The position numbers and the translations under genes were made by a program. The notes under the pieces are model-generated. The model was not told the origin of the DNA and searched no databases. It saw only the letters and a program-made list of their open reading frames with translations. 64,000 nt of DNA. It comes from Boesenbergia rotunda. Its lineage: Eukaryota; Streptophyta; Magnoliopsida; Zingiberales; Zingiberaceae. Position 1 is the stretch's first letter, and every line of letters starts with the position of its first letter. This document shows positions 21,180 through 31,940 of the stretch, in pieces. Where the stretch lies: NCBI GenBank assembly GCA_024364735.1, contig JAGFNQ010000721.1, forward strand, positions 1 to 64,000, written 5' to 3'.

Positions 21180-21801
21180 GAAGGCCAGTATAGAGCAAAT
21201 TGAGCTAGGAAGTTTTTCTTCGTTGGTTTTCGAGCTAGGGGCTTCTTAGCTGGACCTTTGTGTGACGGCAAAGGGAAGTCTTGTTGATAAACTGATTTGG
21301 TGTTCAATTTAGAATAGTTTTGGTTTTAAACATGTATTTCTTCAATTGCTCTAGTTTTCTTACATTACAATTCAAGTCAAGTTCTTAAGCATTGCTTCGC
21401 TTAGTTTTAATCCCTTGCAATTAGTTTCCTGTAATTAATTCCCTGCAATTAGTTCTTTAATTTCAATTCAATCGTTTGAATTTAAGTGCTTAGTTCTTCC
21501 ACTAGGTTAAGTATAGTTCTTGCAATTTCCTATTCATTCCATGCTTTAGTTGAGTTCATTCTATTCCATTTCATATTATCATTTCCTTATTGCCAAAAAT
21601 CCCCATTTTATCTAGAAAACCCAAATCATCAGACGACAACAACCTTCAAGCCCGAATTAAACATTCACAACTAGTCCTTGGAAAAATACTACCTGAGGCC
21701 CCTATTCTACATTTAACTTTGTTAGCCAAGGGTTTTCAGTTTATAAATATCTAAATTTGAGGCTCACTCGTGACACTTGTATTGGGCTACTATCAAATTT
21801 T

Positions 21802-21818
21802 TGGCGCCGTTGCCGGGG
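21802..21818 (+). other. Primer binding site, tRNA-Asp type
   Basis: TGGCGCCGTTGCCGGGG, complementary to the 3' end of plant tRNA-Asp and usual in Athila/Tat elements. It lies six bases after the LTR end. Confidence 0.93.
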
Positions 21819-22004
21819 AATCACTAGTTGAGTTTGTTTAATTTGAGCTTGTGTTTATTTTCATATTCTTTGATTCAATTTTTATTTGCTTTATCCTTCT
21901 ATGCATTTGGTGCCATTTTTGTTTGTTTATGGCCAGGGCTGTAGGTGGTGATCTTGAGAGTTTGAGAAGCTATTGAAAATTTTTCTACTCATTCAAGCAG
22001 TCCC

Positions 22005-23156
22005 ATGGTAGAGTATCAGTATTTTCAAAATTTTCAACAGTCTTGTCAGAATTTTCAGCAACCCTATTCTCAATTCCAGAATTTTCAACAAAATTTTCAA
22101 CCATTCCAGCCTTGTCAAGATTTTTAGCAACCTAATTATCAATTTCAGCTTCAACTTCAACAATTTCAGCAGCCTATTCAGAGTTTCCAGCAGCATTCTC
22201 AAGCATTTCAGCAGCCCTTTTCGAATTTTCAGCAAAACCAACCCTTGAATCAGCCACCACAGCAATTTCAGCCACAATTCCAAAATTTTCAGCAAGGTTT
22301 TCAACCTCTACAATTTCAGCCCTCACCACAACAATTTTAACCTCAAACTCAGAATTTTCAGAGCCACAATTCTCAGCAATTTTCAAAGCCAAATCAACCA
22401 TTCAATCAGCCCCAACAACTTTATTTTCAAAATTCACAGCCTAATCATGATTTTGAGCAACCTAATGAATCCTTTCAAGACCAACAAGAGTCCTGTACCA
22501 ATCAAGGAGACTTCGAGGATTCTAGTGAGTTTGAGGCTCAACAACAAAGGCTTGAGGAGATTTTGCAACAAATCATACAACAACAAAATTCACAACAACA
22601 AGAGTATGATTCTACTCTTCAAAATATTGAGAGACACATGGGACAATTGGTTAGTGAAATGAATCAAATGCAAGCCCAAGGATCAAGCCAAATGCCTTCT
22701 CAAGCTACTCTTAATTCTAAGGGGCATGATTGTGAACTAACTTTGAGGAATGAGGAAGTTGTTTCAAGTCTAAACATTCCAAGGGTTGATTTTTATGAAA
22801 AATTTCTAGCAACCTATTTTCCATCTCAAAACAGCCCCAAAATTGATTCTATACCGGTTCCAAGTGACCCTAGTGCCAGCCTAAGTCCTTCTTCAATTGA
22901 TCTTGCAATTTTGGTTGAAGAGGAAGAAGAAATCAATAAAATTAGGGTACCTACAGCAGCTATACCCACCAAAATCCCTGCTCAAGATCCATTTCCAAAA
23001 TTTTCAGCTCAAGTGGAGGAACCAGAGGACCCTTCACCCTTCCTACAGTACCCCGGAGAGGATCCTTCTATCATTAGCATGGGTATTTCAGATGAGGTGT
23101 TGAGGCAGAGTTATTTGATGATAGAGTGTCATTTGATATTTAGAGAGGATGTTTAA
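22005..23156 (+). pseudogene. AthN Gag C-terminal relic with long (FQQ)n tract
   Basis: A single frame starting with ATG at 22005 and ending at 23156, broken by two stops (TAG near 22123, TAA near 22338). Roughly residues 1-150 are a Gln/Phe/Asn repeat (NFQQ, FQNFQQ). Then come a Gln-rich helical stretch and a segment reading NIERHMGQLVSEMNQ ... LTLRNEEVV. This last part matches the conserved Gag tail of Athila/Tat elements (GQLA...P...C.AITLRSGK). The capsid half is missing: the frame begins just 190 bp after the primer site. After the tail it turns acidic and Pro-rich. Confidence 0.75.
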
Positions 23157-23200
23157 GCTCAGAGGAAGCAGAGGAGGTATTAGCTGCAGAGGCAGCTGAG

Positions 23201-23612
23201 TTGGAGGTTGTATCTGATTCACTTCCAGTTGGAGATGATTCTTTAGGTGTAGGGGATTGCACCGAGCCCCAGGGATCACCTATCTTGATCAAGATGTCAG
23301 GAGATTCAGAGGATAGGTGTGAGAGTGTAGGGGATTGCATTGAGCCCCAGGGACCACCCATACCTATTGGGCAGTCATTATCTATAGAGACAGTGGAGGA
23401 GATTGATAATAAAGTTTGTGACAACCTTGAATTTGATTCTGAAGCTCTACAGGACCCTTCTAGTCTTTTATTTTATGATCCTTCTAGACTTTTATTTTGT
23501 GATGACATAGTTGATTTTGGTCCTAACTTTTCTAATATGGTTGTTGCAGATACTGTTGATGAAGCATGCATTACAGATGATTCTATAGGTGTAGGGGATT
23601 GCACTGAGCCCC
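23201..23612 (+). pseudogene. AthN acidic ORF, part 1 (cut by GypB)
   Basis: Open frame with three copies of a VGDC[TI]EPQG[SP]P motif, the last split by the GypB insertion. Joining across the insertion and its TSD keeps the frame, so the interruption is at EPQ/GPP. The preceding Gag relic ends 45 bp upstream. It is rich in Asp, Glu and Ser. I recognise no family; it is not protease or RT. Confidence 0.6.
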
Positions 23613-25361
23613 TGTGACGACCCGACTTCTCTACCCTATACTTAAGCCGGATCGTCGCTCTTTACTACCTTTACCTTTCCTCACTTAACCTTAACCATTG
23701 ACTTCACCTTAGACCTTGGCCTTAGGTTACCACTACTTGACTTCAAGAACTAAAAACCATTTCCAAAGATCCACAATTCATATACTTTCAAGACATACAA
23801 AGATATAACACCATGTCTATACTCTATGCTAGTTTTATAAACATCCTAGCAACTCAAAACAAATCTAATGACTTGAAATTAGAATCTTTGCGGAATTTAA
23901 CAAGACTACCAAATCATATGAAATCATGCTAAAGATTGTATCAACTTTTGACTCCATGCGGAAATAAACACAATGTTCACATTTTACCAATCAAAATATT
24001 AAACTCCAAGTTTCTAAACTTCAGAATCAAAATATTAAATATCTAAGCCTTAACCCAACGGATCTCTTCCTCGGTTCCACCGCCACTGAGCATCAATGCA
24101 AGTCCTGGTCACCTCCATAACTTATGCTTTTTCTTTACCTTTATCTGCAATAGGAGGAAATGCAACTAATAAGCAAAATGCTTAGTAAGTAAATCCTAAA
24201 CTCACAAATCCATGCTATCAACAATAAACATGTTCATTTCAAAGAATGCTTACTTCCAAAATACATGCACATGGGAAAACTTTCATATTCTTATCATGCT
24301 CAATCATGTTGAAAACATTACTTGCATAAAACATTTGCAAACATAACATGCTCATACATTAAAACACTAACCTCCTTACTCTTACTCCTTATAATGCTTA
24401 CAAAGTATCAATGTGAACTTATTGAAATAAAGACATGTACTCAAAGCTAAAACACTTGTAAATACTTATATACTTGAAAATAATATTCAACTTTCTTTAG
24501 GCCTTGACATTGTACCATGGTATCAATGTACCAATTGCGCGCTTCTCTAATAGGTTGTGGGGTAGCTAGCCACCACACCCTATTAGAGCTTCTTTCTAAC
24601 TTTCGGTGGACCTTTCATTTGCCCGGTACATGTCACTTTCTAAAAATAAAATACTTTCTTACTTACAGTACTTATACTTATCAACTATCTCACTTTTGCA
24701 TGAATTTTGCACTTAAAACCCTTTACCTTTCTTACTTGGGACTTTCATCGAGCACCTTGCGTGCCCTTAATCCCAACCTCATTTTTTGGGACTTTTCAAA
24801 AATTAAATCTTATCATGCTTAGCTTACATACACCAAATCTAAACCAATTAAATTTCTATCATGAGAAAACATGCATCTTTAAGAACTTAAAACACACGAT
24901 AACCATAATCTTAAAGCATGCATCATAAAACATGGTTCTACAACAAGAACTTATATACGAAAACTACTCCTATTGCAAGTGAGTGATCTACTTACCCTTA
25001 TCTTGAAGAAAACTCACTAAATCGAGGTATAAACCTAGCGTAGAACTCCTCTCTTCTTCCTTGTGAGAAACCTCCACTCTTTGGCCCTAGGGAGAAATCC
25101 TAGATTCTATCTACTCAAGGGGAAAGAGAAGAAGAACTCCTTGGCTTCCTCTGTTTTCGCAGCCCTTCCCTCGCCCTCTTCTCGCACGCAGCCGCCAACA
25201 AGCTCTAATCCCACTTACGTGACTTAAGCAGGGTTAATATATCTCTTAATGAAAAGGCCTAACTACCCTATAACATTATTTCTCTCCATCCTTTTCTGTG
25301 CTTGATACCCCTGGCCTTCTGGTTAGCCGACCCCGCTAAAGGCTTTGGCCAGCCGCGTGGT
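23613..25361 (-). repeat. 3' LTR of GypB, 5'-truncated
   Basis: Matches 31941 to about 33690 of the 5' LTR. Homology stops at about 25361, so the first ~115 bp of the LTR (element sense) are missing and integrase sequence begins at once. Confidence 0.9.
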
Positions 25362-26161
25362 ATCATCTATAAGATCAGTCTGTGTCCCCATTTCCTTCTT
25401 CTCACTACCTTCATACCAACAGAGGGGAGATCTACACTTCCTACCATAAAGAGCTTCATAGGGTGCCATACCAATAGTGACTTGGTAACTGTTGTTGTAG
25501 GCAAACTCAGCTAAACATAAATACTTGCACCAACTGCCCTTGAAGTCCAATGCCCAAGCTCTGAGCATATCTTCTAGAACCTGATTCACTCTCTCTGTCT
25601 GTCCATCAGTCTGGGGATGGAAAGCTGTGCTGAATTTCAGTTTGGTGCCTAACGCTGTCTGTACGCACTCCCAAAAGTGTGAAGTGAAACGACAATCCCT
25701 ATCAGAGATAATGGTCTTCGGGACTCTGTGTAGTCGGATCACTTCCTGCACATATAATTGGGCTAACTTTTCAATTGAGTAAGACACTCTGATTGCCAAA
25801 AAGTGGGCAGACTTGGTCAATCTGTCTACTATCCAAATAGCATCATAGCCATTAGTTGTCTTTGGTAAACCAACTATGAAATCCATGGCTATGTCTTCCC
25901 ATTTCCACTCTGGAATCTGAATGGGCTGTAGGACACCTCCTGGTCTCTGGTGTTCTGCTTTAACTCTCTGACATGTCAGGCAGGTGCTGACATACTTAGC
26001 TATGTCTCTTTTCATTCCGGACCACCAAAATCTTCATTTCAAGTCCTGGTACATCTTGGTAGAACCAGGATGCATGGAGTAGGGAGTTCCATGGGCTTCT
26101 TCAAGAATCTTCTTTCTCAGCTCCTCATTCTTGGGGACACACAAACGATCACCATAATAGA
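25362..26161 (-). pseudogene. GypB integrase relic
   Basis: Minus strand. It has the HHCC end CLTCQRVKAEHQRPGG, then the catalytic core with IVDRLTKSAHFL, ISDRDCRFTSHFW and QTDGQTERVNQVLEDMLR (the D, D and E residues are present), then APYEALYGRKCRSPLCW. It is interrupted by an in-frame TGA at 26034-26036 (K*RFWW). It ends after TDLIDDTT, where read-through enters LTR sequence, so the GPY/F region and any chromodomain are lost. The N-terminal part continues across solo LTR 26167-28301. Confidence 0.9.
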
Positions 26162-26166
26162 GTATC

Positions 26167-28301
26167 TAATAACCGCTTTTGTCGTGTTACGGTTTCAAAT
26201 ACAATTTAAGTACCGAATTCCTCTAAACTAATGTAGCATAGAGTAACTCGAGTCGTCTCCCAACGAATGTAGTTAATGCATGATAATTCTCATGATTGAA
26301 TCTTATTGCTTTTGGGTTTTGGATATGAACTGGGTTTTGGATTTGAGAGCTATGACTACGAAATGAATAGCAGAGCAAGTATGAAATCTAGTCTAATTAA
26401 GGAAAGATAGTACAGATAATGAAATCTAATTTAGTCTGACTACAATTGCGGTAAAGAAAAGAACAACTAGAAATTAAGCATCAACAAAATTAAGCATTGA
26501 ACAAAAACCTACAACATTAAAGAAATTTAATTTCCTAACCTAATTGCATGTAATGAAAACATGAAACTTAAATCTATAGGAAGAACAACACAAACATGAG
26601 TTAAGCAACTAGGAACATCATAATTGAAGAAAATTATTCTAACAGGCATTTAACCAAACACTACATGGGCATGAATAAAAATGACAAAAGCAAGTGCCAT
26701 TTGATTTGTGGAAAAATCCATCTAATACAAACAATCACTCAAAACAGCCATACAACTCGAATCAAATTCAATTATCAAACAATCAACAAACTGAATCAGA
26801 ATGGCTGCCGGATCTAATGCAGTTGAAACTGCAACTGTCACAAGCTGCTGTCAAGAAGCTGTGAAGGAAGAATAGCTGGAAATAGAATTTCTGAAATGAA
26901 CTCTGCTGAAGAAAATCTATCCAGAAGTGATCGAATTGCTGGAAATTTCCGAAGAACTACTGGCTGCCGGATCTAATGAAACTGCTGAAGAAATTGCTGC
27001 AAAGAAAATTGAACGAATTGCTGGAAAGACAAGAAAACTAAAGAAATGCAGTAAGAAATTGATCGATGGCGTGCGGTGGAGATGGATGGCTGCGACGGCT
27101 ACGTTTGGCTGAAGCTCGGAACCCCCAAAGCCTAGCTTGTGGTCGCCGGTGATGAAAATCGAGGAAAGACTGTGAAGGAAGGCGGATAGAGTTGACTAGA
27201 GCTCGGAACCCCCAAAGCCCTAGCTTCATCCGGTGGCGTGCGGTGAAGGAAGATGGATGGCGTCTCTCCGAACCCCGAAAGAGAACCTTTACTCTCTTCT
27301 CTCCGAACCCCGAAATAGAAGAGGTGGACGTGGATCGTTGAGACGAGAACCCCTTGTCTCGGTTGATCGGAGCTCCGGCCGACTAGGGTTCGGAACCCCC
27401 TTGCCATAGCCTTGCGGCGACGATGAAGAAAGAAGGAGGAGAAGGATCGCCGCTGGCCTGCGTGTGGAGTCGATGAAGTGCCCTAGCTCTGCGTGTGTCC
27501 CTTTTGTTTGGCTGCGCGTGGATTCAGTTGGCCCAGCCAACTTCAGCGGTTCAGTCAGCCCCTTTGATTCAGCCTTTTGGTTCAGCCAGTACATCCAGCT
27601 CAGTCCAGTTCCAGTCAAGCTCCAGCTCTGGTCCAGTCAAGCAGTCCGGTTCAGTCAACAGTTGGTTCAGTCCAGTCAACCAAGCCACAGGTCAGAAGAG
27701 AATTAGCAACAAACGGCTGAGATTGATTTGGCTTCATCCAACGGTCGGATCTCCTCAGATCTGAACCAAATTCCACATATCCTAATCAACGGTCCTGATC
27801 TACCTGTCCCCAGCTCGGATTTCCCAGATCGGAGGCAGATGGTCCAGATCTTCCGTTTTCTTCAATGGATGGTCTAGAACATCTTGAGCTTGATCCAACG
27901 GTCAGATCACTTCTGATTTGGCTGAAATTTTCAGATCTTGATCTCTGGTCATGATTGATTCTATCTTAAACTCGGATCGACCAGAAGTTGACCGATGGCT
28001 CAGATCTAGCCGTTCTCTGGATTGGACGACTCTTATTAATCCGATGTTTGATCCTTCTGATCTGGATCCAATGCTGACTCAAGTCTGACCTGATTTGATA
28101 TAGGTCCATGATCAATTGATGCCTACAAAATAATATTCAAATTTAGTGCCAAAAAAATATCCCAAATATACACAGATTTGAATTAAATGCCAAAATGGGG
28201 AAAATACATGAAACCTAATAAAATTGCAAACTTAAGCATATAAAATATGGATCAAACATAGATTTTAGAGCCGAAAATAATCAACAAAATGATGGTTATC
28301 A
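26167..28301 (-). mobile_element. Solo LTR C, AthN family, nested in GypB
   Basis: 2135 bp. The plus-strand right end is GATGGTTATCA; the left end TAATAACC is TGATAACC with one change. TSD GTATC (26162-26166, 28302-28306). Its element-sense start (TGATAACCATCATTTTG) aligns with the AthN LTR start. It is rich in GATC, AACGGTC and GCTCGGAACCCC repeats, and has no credible gene. Confidence 0.93.
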
Positions 28302-28306
28302 GTATC

Positions 28307-28845
28307 CCACTGTCAGATACTCTAAACTCTTTACTCTCTTCTTCTTGCACCTCTTGCTTGATCCTTTGGATATCAGAATCCTCAGCTTGCTCTTTCTGTA
28401 TCTCTCAAGCAAAGTTGACTTAGTGTCAATAGGGCTAGCTATCCATCAATAATTTCCACTCCATAATCTTCTATCTCCTTCTGTAATGGTGGTGCCAATG
28501 CTGATAAGGACATCAAAGTGGCACAAGTCTTTCTACTCAGTGCATCTGCTACTCTATTTGCCTTACCAGGGTGGTAAAGAATCTCACAGTCATAGTCCTT
28601 CACTAACTCGAGCCACCTTCGCTGTCTCATATTGAGGTCTTTCTGAGTGAAGAAATATTTCAGACTCTGGTGATCTGTATAAATCTTACACTGCACTCCA
28701 TACAAGTAATGCCTCCATATCTTTAGAGCAAAGACTACAGCTGCCAACTCCAGATCATGAGTGGGGTAATTCTTTTCATAATCCTTGAGTTGCCTGGAAG
28801 CATAAGCTATAACTTTGCCTTCTTGCATAAGGACTGCTCCAAGTC
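28307..28845 (-). pseudogene. GypB RNase H relic
   Basis: Minus strand. It reads VIAYASRQLKDYEKNYPTHD, then IYTDHQSLKYFFTQ, then RRWLELVKDYDCEILYHPGK, ANRVADALSR: the Ty3 RNase H core with E, D and D residues. A frameshift near 28846-28860 separates it from RT (the expected SDASKLGLGAVL reads out of frame). It ends in a stop at 28439-28441. Confidence 0.9.
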
Positions 28846-30483
28846 CTAGCTTTGATGCATCACTGTATATATATCAAAGCTCTTATCACCTTCGGGTACT
28901 GTAAGGATAGGAGCACTGGTCAGTCTCTTCTTCAACTCAAGGAAGCTCTGCTCACAGTCCTCAGTCCACTCATACTTCTTATTCTTTCTAGTCAGGGTTG
29001 TAAGTGGAGAAGCTATCTTTGAAAAGTCCTCTACAAACCTTCTGTAGTACCCTGCCAAACCCAGAAAACTTCTGATCTCACTGGCATTCTTTGGTCGACT
29101 CCAGTTACTAACTGCTTCAATCTTGGTTGGTTCTACCATAATACCTTCCTTGGAAATGATGTGGCCTAGGAAGGCCACCTGGTCAAGCCAAAACTCACAC
29201 TTTGAGAATTTGGCGTACAACTCCTTCTGATGTAAGGTTTACAATACCATCTTCAGGTGTTCGTCATGTTCTTCCTGAGTCTTTGAATACACTAGGATAT
29301 CATCAATAAAGACAATGACGAACTTGTCCAGAAAATCCTTGAACACTCTATTCATTAGATCCATAAACGTCGCAGGGGCGTTTGTCACTCCAAAGGGCAT
29401 GACCACAAACTCATAGTGCCTATATCTTGTACTGAAAGCAGTCCTTGGCACATCACTCTCCTTCACTCTGAGCTGATGGTAACCTGATCGTAGATCTATC
29501 TTGGAGAACACTGTGGCTCCCTTCAGCTGATCAAATAAATCATCTATCCTTGGCAAAGGATATCTGTTCTTGATGGTTACCTTATTCAAAGCTCGATAAT
29601 TTATGCACATTCGCATAGATCCATCTTTCTTCTTGACGAACAGTACAGGAGCTCCCCAAGGTGAATGACTAGGGCGGATGAAACCCTTGTCAAGCAGCTC
29701 TTGCAATTGTTCTTGCAATTCTTTCAGTTCTGCTGGCGCCATGCAATAAGGTGCCTTCGAGATTGGGTTGGTTCCTGGGGCCAACTCAATTTCAAACTCA
29801 ATTTCCCGATTGGGAGGGAGTCCTGGTAACTCTTCAGGAAACACCACAGGATAGTCACAGACTACCCTCACTTCTTCTCTCTTCAATCCTTCTCCTTGAC
29901 TTGCATCCACTATATGAGCTAGAAAACCAGAGCACCCCTTCTCTAACATTCTCTGAGCTTGTAAGGTAGATAGGAACCTCTTTGTCTTTCTCCTTGGGTC
30001 TCCAATAAACTCAAATGAAGGTTCTGCTTCTGGTGTGAACTTGACTTTTCTCTTGCGGCAGTCTATAGAAGCACTGTACTTGCTCAAGAAATCCATCCCT
30101 AAAATGGCATCGTAATCCTTCATCTCAAGGACTACCAAGTCACTATAGAGCTCTCGGTTGGAAATCCAGATTGGTACTGCCCTTAGCCTCTGAGTAGAGG
30201 TCATTACTTCCCCTGACGATAAGGTTGTTAAAAATTTCTGACCCAAATTTTCTGGTGGGATCCCTAGCTTTTTAGAGAAAAGCATGGATACAAAAGAATG
30301 GGTTGCCCCAGTATCGAATAACACAATAGCATATTGAGATGAGATGAGTATTCGACCTGTGACCATGTTAGGAGCATTTGCCACTTCTTCCTTGGTGACG
30401 GCGAAAACCCTGGCGTTGGTCGTGGCTGGTGGGGCTTCCATTCTTGCTTGACTGAAATAAGGTCCCTCCATAACTGGCTGCAT
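28846..30483 (-). pseudogene. GypB protease and reverse transcriptase
   Basis: Minus strand. The protease has ILFDTGATHSFVS-type DTG (VLFDTGATHSFV) and ILGMDFL. RT follows with WGAPVLFVKKKDGS, YRALNKVTIKNRYPLPR, SKIDLRSGYHQL, MPFGVTNAPATF and the catalytic FIDDILVYS. The frame is open from 30483 to an in-frame TAA at 29239-29241, where the GypA copy has Gln (VLQTLHQKE). It continues in the same frame to 28846 with FLGLAGYYRRFVEDFS and LTRKNKKYEWTEDCEQSF. Close to GypA at protein level. Confidence 0.93.
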
Positions 30484-30522
30484 CTGGTGTAACTGAGCAG
30501 GTCCACCTCCGTACTGAAGAAG

Positions 30523-31674
30523 CTATGGTGGAGGAGGCTTGGCTTTAGGGCAAGCCTTGGCCAGGTGCCCTACTACTCCACAGATATAACATCCACCAAC
30601 GCTTGACCTATTAGGGCAAACCTTCATCATATGCCCCTCTGCTCCACAAATATGGCATCTGCTCATGCCCTGACGACATGCTCCAGGATGTGTCTTCCCA
30701 CACTTTGGGCAAGGAGGATACTTGAGCTGCTTGCTTGATGCGCCCCCTTTGTTGCCCTCAGAAGGCTTCTGGTCCCACTGCTTCCTCTTGCCTGAATTTC
30801 CTTTCCAATTCTGTTGGTTCTGAGGATTCCCTTGGGGCTTCTGGGCTGCTGCCTGTTGTTGTTGTACACGTGTGGCCTTTATACTATTTAAGTAGTGCTC
30901 AGTGATCAAAGCACTACTTACTAGTTCTTCTGAAGTCTGGGGTCTATTTCCACTGCCGGGCACATTCAGAGCTATCTGAGGCCTCAACATCTTGAGCATT
31001 AGCCTGACCCTTTCCTTTTCAGTACTGACTAACTCCGGGCACAAGCGAGCTAGTCGATTGAACTTCTTCACTGCTTCATCCACAGTTAGATCTCCTTGAC
31101 AGAACTCAGTGAATTCATCATAGTGCTTGTTTGTCACTTTCATGTGAAAGTACTCTTCCAGAAATTCTGCTTCAAAGTCCGCCCAGGTCATCTGATTCAC
31201 ATTCCTCTTAGCTTTCACTCTTTCCCACCACATCCTAGCATCTCCAGTAAGGCAGAAGGATGTGCACTTTATCTTCTCCACCTCGGGCCAGTCCAGTAAC
31301 TCCATTATACTTTCCACCGTTTTGAACCATGCCTGAGCATCCCATGGTTCACTTGTGCCAGAAAAATTCTCGGGCTTCAGTCTCTGCCACTAGATCAGAT
31401 ATGCTTCCTGTCTCACTTCTCTTGTCAGAGGTACTGGGGAAGTCTTTGTCACCGCTGGTGCCACTACTTGTGCCACTGGCGCCACTGGCGTGGCAGCAGG
31501 AGTGGCCTGATGATTAGCCATCAAGGCAGCAATAACTTGCTGCTGCTCAGCAAGTTGCCTCTGAAGCTGGGCCACCACTCCTTGAAGATCTGTGGGTGGT
31601 ACTGACTCAGTTGACTCCTGTTCTCTAGGAGCTTGCTCCTCGTTGCGGATAATTCTGGGACGTCCTCTTGCCAT
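30523..31674 (-). pseudogene. GypB gag
   Basis: Minus strand. It starts at MARGRPRIIRNEEQAP (31674); the N-terminus is a Gln-rich coiled region (LQRQLAEQQQVIAALM). An in-frame TAG (31390-31392) follows QEAYLI, where Gln would be expected. Then the capsid domain (CLTGDARMWWERVK, FLEEYFHMKV, LMLKMLRPQI). The C-terminus has CPKCGKTHPGAC, CHICGAEGHMMKVC and CYICGVVGHLAKAC, the last two perfect CCHC knuckles. The frame stops with TAG (30523-30525) after AKPPPP, but the same frame continues straight into protease, so gag and pol were one frame. Confidence 0.92.
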
Positions 31675-31925
31675 CTCTCTTGCTCTATGGTGTACAGAAA
31701 ATAAATAAGAAATAAATGCTCATTATCTCTTACTAACTTACTTCACTATCTCTATGCATACATTAGCATATAATAATAATACTCACATACTTTTCAACCA
31801 TCATGCACTTACTGATACTACCAGTCAATAAAGAAAGCATATAATACTACAATACATGAACTTCTTACTTGGCAGGCGGCAGGATTGATGCTTGATGTCA
31901 GTGTGGCGGAAGGGTGGAAACTTTT

Positions 31926-31937
31926 GCTCTGATACCA
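31926..31937 (-). other. Primer binding site of GypB
   Basis: TGGTATCAGAGC on the minus strand, three bases from the LTR end. Confidence 0.93.
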
Positions 31938-31940
31938 CTT

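Larger units (their letters stand above)
16863..21795 (+). repeat. 5' LTR of AthN (interrupted)
   Basis: TGATAAC...TACTATCA. Without solo LTR T2 it is about 1.67 kb. At 17025-17029 it keeps the intact, pre-insertion form of the site where the 3' LTR copy carries the 46064-48499 insertion. Confidence 0.93.

Noticed and set aside
21993..22401. Minus-strand Leu-rich frames
   Set aside because: Shadow of the (FQQ)n coding repeat on the opposite strand.
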